This document shows positions 1 to 10,756 of a DNA stretch of 64,000 bases, piece by piece (positions within the stretch are counted from its first letter, which is position 1; every line of letters starts with the position of its first letter). Position numbers and translations under genes: made by a program. This DNA is from Heterostelium album PN500. Taxonomy: Eukaryota > Evosea > Eumycetozoa > Acytosteliales > Acytosteliaceae. The stretch is from NCBI RefSeq assembly GCF_000004825.1, contig NW_008805071.1, positions 372,001 through 436,000 of the forward strand, read 5' to 3'. The notes beneath the pieces were generated by a model, which was given only the letters and a program-made list of their open reading frames with translations, did not search any database and was not told the DNA's origin.

Positions 1-288
1 TATTTAATAGTATCTTTAATATAAAACAATTGAAATTTTATGATTGAAGAGATAAAATATTTAACTTTAAAATCTGATGAAGATCATAAATAATATATAG
101 TTTCCAAATCTAGAAAAGTGGTTATAGAATCTATTTATTCGTATCTAGTCAGGATAAACTAAACTTGTTATTTCCATTTTTTTTTATTTTTTTTTAATCA
201 AAATTTAATCAAAATTAGATTATTCCCATTCCCTGCAGTACAAAAAAAAAAAAAGTTAAGGTTAAATATACAATTAGATAAAGATAAT

Positions 289-522
289 ATGAAAGTTATA
301 GAAATATTAAAAAAAATTATAGGGTCCATTGCTTATATTATCTTAACCATTTTTGTTGTTGCATGTTTTGTAGCGAATTTAGATTCGGATTTAGATTTCG
401 ATTTCGATTTCGATTTCGATTCAGATTCAACATCAGTTAATGAAGATAAAGAAACTTGCACTCCACCTGCAGACTCTACCCCAGCAAAGAAAAATGTACC
501 CACCAAAGCAAAACTTCAATGA
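289..522 (+). CDS. Small single-span membrane peptide with acidic Asp/Phe repeat
   Basis: The ORF is 77 codons. A short basic N-terminus is followed by one hydrophobic segment (about residues 10-30), consistent with a signal anchor. A repeat of Asp-Phe/Asp-Leu dipeptides (about 32-47) comes next, then a hydrophilic Thr/Pro/Lys tail. A poly-A stretch lies just upstream, as is usual before dictyostelid start codons. I do not recognise a family. It could be a genuine small membrane protein or a chance ORF; the clear hydrophobic-then-acidic architecture slightly favours a real gene. Confidence 0.4.
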   Translation: MKVIEILKKIIGSIAYIILTIFVVACFVANLDSDLDFDFDFDFDSDSTSVNEDKETCTPPADSTPAKKNVPTKAKLQ

Positions 523-922
523 TCGAATCAAATAGCACTCAAACAGTTCTGTAAATCAATAATAAGAAAGAGTCGCATGTTCCACTTTCAATTACTTATT
601 ATCTTTAAATTCTAAACAAAATAAAAATAACAATAATAGTAGTCAAAACTCTTTGTTCACTCTATCCTGAAAGCAACAACAACAATAACAATAACAAAAA
701 TAAAATAAATAAAATAATAATATTCTAATTTAAACTAATAAAAGGAATATTAATTTAATTTCAAATAAATAAATATCTGTTTGATCAAATTTGACTATTT
801 TGGAATTGGGTGTCTAATAAAAAAAGTTTTTCATTCGTTTTTTTTTTTTATCTCTGATCAGATTTTTATTAAATTTTATTTTTTATTTATTATTTAAAGA
901 GTTTTTCATTTATATAAACAAT
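523..922. other. Intergenic, AT-rich
   Basis: The stretch has CAA/TAA-type simple sequence and a T-run (about 839-850) shortly before the next start codon. No ORF or RNA gene is visible. Confidence 0.6.
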
Positions 923-1421
923 ATGTCATCAAAAGTAGCACCAATAACAACATCATCTCTAGTATTGTTTAGAAGATTGTTGAGAGAGGGACTGAGATAC
1001 CCTGCTATAAAACAAGATCGTTGGTGGCGTGCCAACGTCAGAGAGTCGTTCCGTGAGAACAAACATGTAAAAGATGAACAAGAAATTAAAATACTACAAG
1101 ATAAAGTTAAATCATATCGTTTCTACTTAAAAGCTGCTAAAGATTTACAAGTATGTCATTTAAATCAATCAAATGAATGATTCAAACTACAGATTTCAAT
1201 ATTAACAAATCAACCTTTAATGTCATTCTACTATATAGAATTTATTAGAACAATATAATATAGGTATACCAACAAGAGATAGAATTGTAAAGTCATCACA
1301 GAGAGTAGGATTACAGGTACCAGAGTGGCCAGAAGAAAGACACAAAAAGATCGAAGAAGAACGTCAGAAACTTAGAGATAAAATTGGACAATCTTACATC
1401 AAAGAGTCTGACCAACAATAA
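923..1421 (+). CDS. fmc1: FMC1-like LYR protein, mitochondrial ATP synthase assembly factor
   Basis: There are two exons, 923-1150 and 1239-1421, joined in phase 0 across an 88-bp intron (GTATGT...TATAG), giving 136 residues. The N-terminal FRRLLREGLRYP is the short helical LYR-type motif. The C-terminal part has SSQRVGLQVPEWP, resembling the VGLKLP segment of human FMC1. In yeast, FMC1 is a matrix factor that supports F1 ATP synthase assembly through Atp12; the same role here is inferred. The charged C-terminal extension (about 30 residues) ends in a helix-prone Glu/Lys tail. An alternative is a different LYRM family member, but the VGL(K/Q)xP signature argues for FMC1. Confidence 0.7.
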
Positions 1422-1751
1422 ATGAATATAATAATAATTAGATATATATATATATATAAAGAGAATAATCAAAAAAGACAAAAAAAAAAAACAAAGATTT
1501 AATATTGAATGAATTATACACACAACACACAAACACAAGCACATTCATTGTCATATCATATTTTTAAGTGTTTATCTACCTATCTACTTATTAATGTATA
1601 CTATGAATGAATATATTATACAATATAGAATACTAAATCAATGTTGGAATGATAAACTATCTACTTTGAAATGGAAATACAATCTATCATTGTAATTATA
1701 TTCTATATACTTACTTTAATATGAATCTATATTATTTGATATAATACTTAC
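1422..1751. other. Intergenic, AT-rich
   Basis: A (TA)n run lies at about 1441-1458, followed by TATA-like AT-rich DNA before the next gene. No gene is seen. Confidence 0.6.
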
Positions 1752-3305
1752 ATGTATGACTTGTTTCAAAGAATATCTAAATTACATTATGAAATCATAC
1801 GATCTGGTATTAGAAAGAATATGAATGATATTATGTTTAGAGATATAACTTTGCTTCGACATCTATCATCGAAATACAATGTTATGCAATCAATTCATTC
1901 ATTATCTACTTCCATTGAAGCATTAGAACTGAGACTATCACAAATTAAAAACTATAATAGAAGTAATGATACAAATAATAATGTAATTTTATCATTTAAT
2001 AGTATTCAATCTCTATCCATCGATAATAGAACCAACTTTGTAGATATCATTAAATTTAACCGTTTATTTCATATGTTACAACCTGTGAACCTGTATTGTT
2101 TGTTTTTATTTGATTTCAGTGGCTTATTAGTATCTTATTTGTTTGATCATATTGATATTAGTATAGACAACAATAACAACAACAACAATAACAACAATAG
2201 TCATCCATTGATGTTATTATCTTCACTTCATCTGTTCATTGAGAACATAGATTGGCATGAGTTAGATAGTGTGTTACGATTCATTAGAATGAGAGGTTCA
2301 CAATTAGAGTGTCTCTCTATTGGTTTTATCACTGGCGGTTCATTCTTTAATATCACCAATTCAATTGAATTAAACTATCTATGTAATTTGAAATCTTTAC
2401 AACTAGGTGGAAGTGGAAATAGTAAAGATGATAAACATTGTTATTCAACGTTTATCGATGACCCTTTTAAATTCTTTGATCTACTATACTATAGATTAAA
2501 GAATTTGAGAAGGTTGTATATTGTAAAGTTAGAGGTTAGTGAAACCGAACAAAAAGAAGTTTTCAATTTGAAGTTTACAAGAGCATTGTCTATTTACCAG
2601 CTACGAAAGACACAAATCCAAAAGTTACAAATACCTTTTTCGTCAGATGAGTTGAACACTACTCTTAGAATGAACGACGGACTGCGAGTATTGAAGTTAC
2701 CATGCCACCAGAACAACCACCAATTTCACTGTAACTTGGAGAAGCTTTGCTTACTCTCGTGTACAAAGAAGTCGTTCAGCCAGTTCTCACGTACAAAGTG
2801 TAACATACGCAGCCTGAATTTGAATGGCGAGCATGTCGACAACAGAGATATTCTACGGTTTGTCAGTGCTCACCAATGTCTTCGATCTCTTGGTATCTAC
2901 AACTGTTCAAGCAAGTCACTCGGAAATCTGAATGAATGTTTCAATAGCAATCTATCTCTCGAGAGACTTACGGTTGAATTTCGAAGACTGCCAGCCAGCA
3001 AGAGAGACATCCAAGCATTACTCCACTCGATATCAAACAGCAATATAGTTATGTTTCGACTTGAATTACACTTGATTCAAGATATGATTGATCTTATTAC
3101 CTATTATATTCAACTGTTGGCTATCAATCATAGAACTACCCACACACTCACCATTGAAGTTGTAAAGTGGAACCAAACAATGAAATGTGGTTTCATACTT
3201 TTCAATTCACACAACACAATCGATTTCGAAAACATAAAAAGAGAATTAGAAATACAACAAACAAATCTAGTGAGAAAATTGAAAACCAACCACTTTACTA
3301 CCTAG
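1752..3305 (+). CDS. Leucine-rich-repeat-like protein of dictyostelid type
   Basis: This is a single exon of 517 codons. An in-frame TGA lies 15 bases upstream, so this ATG or a later one is the start. Leu-rich segments with spacing like LxxLxLxxN/C recur (for example LKSLQLGG, LEKLCLLSC, IRSLNLNG, LRSLGIYNC), which is LRR-like. A poly-Asn run sits at about residues 138-147. Dictyostelids carry large families of F-box/LRR-like proteins with this texture. The N-terminus does not show a convincing F-box, so substrate-receptor function is only a possibility. Secretion signals and membrane segments are absent. Confidence 0.7.
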   Translation: MYDLFQRISKLHYEIIRSGIRKNMNDIMFRDITLLRHLSSKYNVMQSIHSLSTSIEALELRLSQIKNYNRSNDTNNNVILSFNSIQSLSIDNRTNFVDIIKFNRLFHMLQPVNLYCLFLFDFSGLLVSYLFDHIDISIDNNNNNNNNNNSHPLMLLSSLHLFIENIDWHELDSVLRFIRMRGSQLECLSIGFITGGSFFNITNSIELNYLCNLKSLQLGGSGNSKDDKHCYSTFIDDPFKFFDLLYYRLKNLRRLYIVKLEVSETEQKEVFNLKFTRALSIYQLRKTQIQKLQIPFSSDELNTTLRMNDGLRVLKLPCHQNNHQFHCNLEKLCLLSCTKKSFSQFSRTKCNIRSLNLNGEHVDNRDILRFVSAHQCLRSLGIYNCSSKSLGNLNECFNSNLSLERLTVEFRRLPASKRDIQALLHSISNSNIVMFRLELHLIQDMIDLITYYIQLLAINHRTTHTLTIEVVKWNQTMKCGFILFNSHNTIDFENIKRELEIQQTNLVRKLKTNHFTT

Positions 3306-4290
3306 CTATCAAATGTGGTAATATTAATTTATCTCTAATTAATTGGAGTAAATGGTTAAAATAAAATAAAATATTTAAAAATAATTGTTGTTTCTCATTA
3401 TTTATTAAACAATAGTAAATATAGTTAGTTTTTGGTATATATGTGCATATGAATACTTTGTTGAATATGCACTTCGTTTTCAAAGTAATCATTCAATTTC
3501 GTTTTTTTAAATTGAATTGAAGAAATATCAAGATTGATAAATTCAAAATATAGTTAAAGTTAATTCTAGAATCAAGATGACAGTCGAAGAAGTCCAAAAA
3601 ACAGTTCCAAATGATTTAAATAAATTGTAAGTGTCGATCATTGACTCATCAATCGGAAATTTTAAAAATATCTTTCTATTGATTGTTCTAAAATCAACTT
3701 TATGAAATTTCCATCAATCATATTCTTGACGATTTCCCAATGATTGCTTCTCAGTCACAATACGACTTTTCGAAGATTGCTCTTTACAAAAAATATCGTG
3801 ATTTCGATTTTGTCTTTTCATGAAAAATTTAAAAAAATTTAAAAAAACAAAAATTAAAAAAAATTTAAAGATTCCTCGATTAAAAAAAAAAAACTTTAAT
3901 CCAATAGTTTTAAACCATCTTTACTTTTGCAAAAGAAAAGAAAAATTACATAGATAATTTACCAGTTTAGTGTATATAACTTATAAAACTTGTCAACAAT
4001 TTTCTGTTTTTTACCACTCTTTTTTTTTTTTTTTATATTGTTTGCTTTTCATTGACACACCACACTACACTAACTAACCTACAATAATCAAAAATAAAAA
4101 AAAATCAAACCAGAGATAAGAAAATAAAGAAAATAATTATAAAACGAAAAACTAATATATATATATATTTAAAACTATTATTCTATTTTATTTATATAAA
4201 TAAATAATATATAATATTATAATATTCTATTCAATAGTTAGGTTGTTGATACACTTTTATTATATATATTATAAAAATAAAATTTAAAAA
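3306..4290. other. Intergenic with one possible tiny first exon
   Basis: An ATG at 3577 opens 17 codons (start MTVEEVQKTVPNDLNKL) ending at 3630. It overlaps a perfect donor-like GTAAGT at 3627. A plausible acceptor (TCTCAG, about 3755) is followed by coding-like sequence, but the phases do not join cleanly. It may be a decayed or unrecognised small gene. The rest is T-runs and (TA)n before the transporter. Confidence 0.3.
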
Positions 4291-5782
4291 ATGAGAAATC
4301 AAGATCATGAATATACTAAAATAGAGAATGTTAGGTTACTTGATACTCCTGACGATGACTATGCACCACCAGACAGAGTAAGTTGCAAAATGTTATATAA
4401 CATCGACTACTATTTGAAGAATTTGCGTAGTAATAATTTATATTGATTATCTCAATATTAGTTTGGATTGGCATGGATTTGTTGTTGTTTTCTTGGTATA
4501 GGTTTGCTTTTCCCTTTCAATTGTTATATTGCAGCTGGCGATTACTTTAATTCGCTGTATCCAGACTATTCGTATTCGTTTTTCATGTCGTTGGCATACA
4601 ATTTCTTTTCGTGGATTCTGCTGTTTGTATCGTTAAAGGTGATGCCAAAGATCTCGTTCAGCGTTAGAATCAATGGATTCCTCATGGGTGGTGCTGCAAT
4701 TCTCTTCTTTATGCCATTCATCCCATTGATGATTAAAAACAGCCAGGCTAGCGCAGTCTCTGTATCACTGGTTCTCACTTTCTTCTCTGGTGCCTTCTCG
4801 TCGCTACTCTTTGGTAGTGTCATTGGATTGGTTGCATTGTTCCCATCGTCATACACTGGTGGTGTCATGTCGGGTTGCGGTATTGCCGGTATCATCGCAT
4901 CCATCCTTCGTATCATTACCAAAGTAGCGATGCCATCCACCAAAGACAATGAAAAGACCAGTTTCCTCTATTTCTTCCTTGGAGGTGGTGTCTTACTCCT
5001 CTGTTTCGTTGCCTATCAAATTCTTCTCAGACTTGCATTCACTCGTCATTGCATGAGAAATTACAACGTATGTGTGATTCATCACCCTTACTTTTATTAT
5101 TAATTATATTAACTAATTTTTGTTATGTAGAATACTAAGAATGGATCAATCAATGGAGTAGAATCAAAGAGAGAAGTATCAATTAAAGTATTGTTGCGTA
5201 AAGTTTGGAGAGAAGCATTTGTTGTCTTTATTGTTTTCTTTACAACATTGTCATTGTTCCCAGGTGTCACCGGTTTGGTCCAAACTATAAATTCCAGTCT
5301 TGGAAACGATTGGTTCCAGATTATTTTTGTTTTGTCTTTTATGATTGGTGACTATATTGGTAGAACCGCACCAAAGTGGATCATCCTATTCACACCAAAC
5401 AACCTTTGGATTCCAGCAGTTCTCAGATTGGTATTCTTCCCATTGTTTGCATTCTGTGTAAAGCCATTACTCTTTAGAAATATCTATCTTTATTTCTTCA
5501 TTATGTTTGTATTTGCACTCACCAATGGTTATTGTGGAAGTAAGTTATCATTATTATCAAGTTGTTTTAGAAACAAAAGAGTGGAAAAACTAATATAATA
5601 TTGTTATATTTAATTATTTAGCATTGGCAATGATGTTTGGTCCAACCAAAGCAGATGATCATGAAAAAGAAGTGACTGGAATTGTAATGTCATTCTTTTT
5701 GAACTTTGGTATATGGGTGGCCACATTATTTGCGTTCGTTTTGAACTACTTTTTTGAAGGTAACTTTGGTATTCCATTCTAA
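4291..5782 (+). CDS. Equilibrative nucleoside transporter (ENT/SLC29 family)
   Basis: There are four exons, 4291-4377, 4462-5067, 5131-5539 and 5622-5782, with GT/AG introns in phases 0, 0 and 1. They encode 420 residues, the usual ENT length. The first exon gives a short acidic cytosolic N-terminus. The rest is about 11 hydrophobic segments with a hydrophilic loop (NTKNGSINGVESKREVS) between TM6 and TM7, as in ENTs. PFNCYIAAGDYF near TM1, GVMSGCGIAGIIAS, and DYIGRTAP in TM8 are family hallmarks. ENTs move nucleosides and nucleobases down their gradients (some are proton-coupled) across the plasma membrane or endomembranes. Substrate preference cannot be read from sequence alone. Its 3' end is duplicated just downstream. 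Confidence 0.92.
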
Positions 5783-6040
5783 GTTTGCTTGAGTCAAATG
5801 TCTCGGCCAATCAACCAACTTTTTCTTGTTTTTAAACATCAAAGTTTACGAAAATAACAATTACTATAATCATAACTTAAAAGTAATTGAATAGAAAATA
5901 ATAATAATAAAATAAAGAATATTCAGGTAGAATATATATAAATAATTCCTTTGGTATCCCTTCTAAGTTTATTAGAGTCTATTGGTTCTTCCAATCAACC
6001 AACTTGCTCTGGGTTTTAAAAATCAAAGTTTCACGAAATT
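5764..6040 (+). repeat. Degenerate direct duplication of the ENT gene 3' end
   Basis: Copy A (5764-5855) covers the last codons, the stop and the 3'UTR of the transporter. Copy B (5949-6040) repeats it with substitutions and small indels. Shared blocks are TTTGGTAT, TTCTAAGTTT, CCAATCAACCAACTT and ATCAAAGTTT. The period is about 185 bp. This looks like an old tandem duplication remnant or the tail of a lost second gene copy. Confidence 0.7.
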
Positions 6041-6154
6041 GATTAAAAAATGAGTTTGTAACAAAATCCAAAATTTTGGGTATTTTGTTTGTAAAATTTT
6101 AATATGATAAATCGATTATAAATAAGAGCTCGTAGGTCAAAATTCAAAAAACCC

Positions 6155-6271
6155 ATGGACAATCATCCAAAGTTTAGAAAACAACTTCTGTCAAGATTCT
6201 TAGGTTCACTCATCATGTATCTAGATTTAGAAGATTTTTTGAAATTAAAATATGCAATCTATTGGAAGTAA
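6155..6271 (+). pseudogene. Possible F-box N-terminal fragment
   Basis: This short ORF of 38 codons contains LLSRFLGSLIMYLDLEDFLK, resembling the start of dictyostelid F-box-like proteins (compare LQRIVSFLDSNVDLVCLSL in the FNIP gene at 14678). It ends after 38 codons with no plausible downstream exon. I read it as a truncated fragment. It could also be chance. Confidence 0.3.
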
Positions 6272-6834
6272 TAATAAATTGATATTAAAAATTTTAGATT
6301 TAATTAAATAAAGATAGAACATATATATATATAAATAAATATTAACCATTATTATTGTAATTATTTGCAAATAAGATCACTTCATTTCATATGTTCCACA
6401 CCTCCAAAAAAATAAACAACACTCAATTCCCAAAAAAAAAATTTTAATTTTTTTAATTTTTTTCTTAATTTTTATTTTATTTTTGTTCATGAACAAAAAA
6501 CAAGAACAAGTCTGTTGAAAAATCGAATGCATTTAAATAGTTGTTTTTTATATATAAAATCATAGTAGTATAAAGTTTGGTTCTCTTTATTACCACCCCC
6601 GATCTAACCACATCATCTTTCACCAGTTCAACCCGCGATTCTGTAATAAATATCAATTATTATCTACTTTCTTGGGATTTTCTTTAATTTAAAAACTAAA
6701 TTTATATAAAAAGTTTACAATTTGTTGTTTATACAAACAAAATTCAATCAATCAATTACACAAACAACTTTTAAAAGTTTATTATATAATTATTTAATAT
6801 ATATATATATACATACAACAAATATTATAACAAA
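6272..6834. other. Intergenic, promoter side of arginyl-tRNA synthetase
   Basis: AT-rich DNA with A/T homopolymers. A slightly more GC-rich patch lies at about 6585-6640 (contains TTACCACCCCCG and CAGTTCAACCCGCG). (TA)n is present just before the start codon. No gene is seen. Confidence 0.5.
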
Positions 6835-8617
6835 ATGTTATTTGAAAAAGAAATTGCAAGTCAGTTTTCGAAATTGACAGATATCCCAGAGGAACAATTG
6901 CTACAATGCATTGAGACTCCAAAGAATAAGGATATGGCAGATTTGGCATTGCCAGTGCCAAAGTTGAATCGTTTCAAGAAGCTACCAGGTAATCCAGCAC
7001 AATTGGCTACAGAGTATGCCGCCAAGTTTGTGTTGAACGACCTGATCAAGGAGGTCACCGTTGCCGGTACCTACATCAACTTCAAGATCAATCGTACCAT
7101 CCTGACAGAGTCAATCTTGAAGGAGGTCTTGGCTGCCGGTGACAAGTACGGTTGCACCAAGCAGGGTGAAGGCAAGACCATAGTCATCGAGTTTAGCTCG
7201 CCAAACATCGCCAAGCCATTCCACGCCGGACATCTTCGTTCCACCATCATCGGTAACTTCTTGGTCAATGTCTACCGTTCACTAGGTTACACCGTGCAAT
7301 CGATCAACTACCTCGGTGACTGGGGTAAGCAATACGGTCTCTTGGCTATTGGTTACGACCGATTCGGATCGGAACAGGCGTTGTTGGAGGATCCAATCAA
7401 GCATCTCTTTGATGTCTACGTCAAGATCAACAACACCGCCGAGACCGAGCCGGAAATCCACGACCAAGCTCGTGCCTACTTCAAGGACATGGAGGATGGC
7501 AACGAGAATGCTCTCAAGCTCTGGAGCAAGTTCCGTGATCTCTCGATCGAGAAATACAAGGAGATCTACGGTCGTTTGAATGTACAGTTCGACGAGTACT
7601 CTGGTGAGAGCAAGATGTGTGACGGTATGGTCAGCGCCTACGAGAAGCTCGACAAACTCGGATTGGTCGAGGATTCAAAGGGTGCCAAGATCATCGATCT
7701 CTCCACCGCAAAGCCAGACCTCGGTAAGGTCTTGGTCAAGAAAACCGATGGATCGTCACTCTACATCACTCGTGACATTGCCGCTGCCTCGATCCGTAAG
7801 GAACAATACAATTTCGAAAAGATGATTTACGTTGTCGCTTCACAACAGGAACTGCATTTCCGTCAACTCTTTAAGATTCTCGAGCGTATGCAATACCCAT
7901 GGAGCAAAGAATTGACTCATATCGGATATGGTTTAGTAAAGGGAATGTCAACTCGTAAAGGAACCGTTGTTTTCTTGGAAGGTAATAATATTTTAGTGTT
8001 GTTGTTGATCGTGAACAAATTAACTTATATTCTATATTCTTAACATTAAAATAATAACAGAGATTTTGAATGAATCTAAATCAATTATGTTGGAAACAAT
8101 GAAAAAGAATGAACAAAAGTTTGCAGAGATTGAGAATCCAGATGAAGTTGCAGATATCGTTGCAGTATCAGCTGTAATCATTCAAGATTTCTCAGCCAAG
8201 CGTAACAAGGATTACGACTTTAATTGGGAGCGTATGTTGTCATTCGAAGGTGACACTGGTCCCTATTTGCAATATGCTCACGCTCGTCTCTGCTCGATCG
8301 AGCGTAAGACTGGTGTCAGCTTGAATCCAAGTGCCAATCTCTCGCTCTTGGTCGAACCGATCGCCTACAACTTGGCAACGATCATCCAACGTTACCCAGA
8401 GATCGTTCAAATCGCATTCAACAACAACGAACCAAACACCATTGTCACCTACCTCTTTGAGTTGTGTCACGAGATTTCCGCTGCTCACAGCGCACTCAAG
8501 GTGAAGGGTTCCGAACAATCGTTGGCCGAAGCCCGTTACGTACTCTTCTATTGTGCTAAATTGGTACTCTGCAATGGTTTACGTCTTTTGGGTCTCCGTC
8601 CATTGGAGCGTATGTAA
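6835..8617 (+). CDS. argS1: Arginyl-tRNA synthetase, cytosolic type
   Basis: There are two exons, 6835-7981 and 8061-8617, joined in phase 1 to give 567 residues. The enzyme charges tRNA-Arg with arginine using ATP. The class I HIGH motif appears as HAGH in FSSPNIAKPFHAGHLRSTIIG. The KMSKS-equivalent region is KGMSTRKGT, as in eukaryotic and many bacterial ArgRS. The anticodon-binding DALR domain is in exon 2 (EGDTGPYLQYAHARL through to the end), finishing with the typical GLRLLGLRPLERM. The N-terminal Add1-type tRNA-binding region is present. The long metazoan leucine-zipper extension is absent. No obvious mitochondrial presequence is seen, so a cytosolic role is most likely. Confidence 0.97.
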
Positions 8618-8765
8618 AGTCATAATAAAAATCAATCAAACAAGCAAATCAAATAAAACAAACAAAACTACACATCTTTTTTTTTTTTTAACTAAATTAT
8701 CTTATAAAACTTTTTAAAAAGGTAAATAATCAAAACAAAATGTATTATTGATTTGTCTTGATTAT

Positions 8766-9491
8766 TTATGTTTTCTTCATTTTATTTTCAAGTTTGTATC
8801 TTGACCAACTCTCTTTTTGTGAGATTGATTGACCACAACTTGGTGGAGGTGTTAGATCATCAAAATCATGTTGTTGCTGTAGTTGTTGCTCTTGTAATTT
8901 CTGTAACATCAGTTGTTCTTGTTCCAGATGTTGTTGTTTGAGTTGTTGATTTTTCAATTGATTCTGTTTGAAAATATTGGACATCTCTTCGATGGTTGGT
9001 TTAGGTTTGCCAGATTTTAGTTGTTGTGATGATGATTGTTCCAAGTCGATGATATTTACAATTTGTTTGATTGGTTGTTGTTGTTGTTGCTGTGATTGTT
9101 GTTTTTGTTGGTGTTGTTGTAGTATTGGTTGAATTGGTTGTGCTGATGGTTTCTTTGATAGTTCTCGTTGATTTTCCTCTTCTATTGTGGATGGCACATA
9201 GTTCTCAAGATTGAGTGGTGAGTTATCGAAAGAACATATTATATCAGAGTTTTGTGCTGTAAGTCTATATGTAAATGGTGAATTATTGAATTGACTTGAA
9301 CTAATGCTATTTCCACTATTATTATTATTATTATTATTATTACTAATATTTTGATTGTTATTGTTACTATTATTTTGGTTGTTATTGTTATTAATATTTT
9401 GATTGTTATTATTGTTATTATTCTTTGATAGACCACTCAGATCGAAACTAAAGGGTTGTGAATCTATATTACCATTGATATTATCACTATT

Positions 9492-9525
<34 letters not shown>

Positions 9526-10483
9526 GATTTGTTGAGAAGTTGATTAATGTTATCTCTTGTTGGTGTAGTACAATTACTAATTGACTCTGTGGACCTGCTA
9601 TTTAAACTTATATTGGTTGCTAGAATGAATGGAGAAAAGTTATCATTATCATTATCATTATCTTGATCATTGTTATCATATATGTTATCATTATTTTGGT
9701 AATTTGGTTGTCTATTATTTATATAATTGTGATTGTTATTGTTATTGCTATTATTGATATTATTATTATAACTAACTACTGGTAATCTTTTGTTTGGAGA
9801 GAGTAGAGAATTATAATTGGTTATGTGACCTCCACTATTACTAGAATCAAATACATAGGAGGATGATGGTGATACATCATCGTTTGGTGTATTAAAGAGG
9901 TATTCCCTATACATTTCAGCGTTCTTGGTGCGATTTACACCTCCTGCTTTATCTTGTTGTACAGTCTGAAAGTTAAAATCATCATCACTATTGTTGTTGT
10001 TGTTCTTTGTGTACAGATGATGATCATTGACACCTGTCATCCTTGAATGAGTACTATTTGTAGTAATGGAAGTATATTGTTGTTGCTGTTGTTGTGGTAT
10101 TAGACTATTACTATTATCATGAATCTTTTTACTCCTTGTTGAATTAGAAGTAGTAGTTGATGTAGTAATACCAATTCCACCTCCACTTCCATTCCCACCC
10201 CCACCACCAGCAGTATTCAATGAATATCTATGTACAAATTCCTGAAAGAATGACAATGTTAATAACTAATAGATTGTATTATAACTTGATTATACCAGTT
10301 ATTATTATTACGTACTAAAGATACTTTTTGACGACCAACTTTAAATACAGGTTTTCTGTTTGGTTTACAACCAAGTACATTTGCAATATGCTCTTCATAA
10401 GCACCCAATTTTTTTTCTTTATTCTTTTTGTATGTTGTTAATATATTATTTTTACTATTACTATTGTTATTATTTCTGGACAT
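8766..10483 (-). CDS. Asn/Gln-rich low-complexity protein of unknown function
   Basis: There are two exons on the minus strand, 10483-10316 and 10241-8766. The donor GTACGT and acceptor TTTCAG join in phase 0 and give 547 residues. The N-terminal block (about residues 20-65) is the only ordered-looking part: basic, with GAYEEHIANVLGCKPN and KVGRQKVSLEFVHRYS running across the splice. It then becomes long poly-Asn runs, poly-Gln, and a Gln/Leu-rich C-terminal coiled-coil-like segment (about 455-510). No catalytic motif is seen. The conserved N-terminal block crossing the intron argues for a real gene. The promoter region is shared with the divergent gene at 10757. Confidence 0.75.
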
Positions 10484-10756
10484 TGTTGATAACAATAACA
10501 AAATACATTATTATTATTATTATTGTTTTAATAAATATAAATAATCAAATCAATTAATAAAGTTGATAAAGAGACAGACACATCTTTTTTTTTTTTTGAA
10601 TCTGAATTTCTTGGAAAACTATTTTTTTTTAATTCTGTTTACAAAACTTTTGTTTATTATTTTCATAAAATTAGTTTAGTTATCTATCTATTTATTTATT
10701 GATATTATATTATTATTATGTGAAATGATTTAACTATAGTTTATAGATAGATAGAT

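Noticed and set aside
1311-1544. Minus-strand ORF rich in Phe/Leu/Ile
   Set aside because: Complement of FMC1 exon 2 and AT-rich flank; hydrophobicity follows from T-rich codons.
6555-6645. tRNA-like sequence with TAGTAGTATAAAG and GTTCAACCC before argS1
   Set aside because: The acceptor ends do not pair and no anticodon stem forms; similarity to A/B boxes is superficial.
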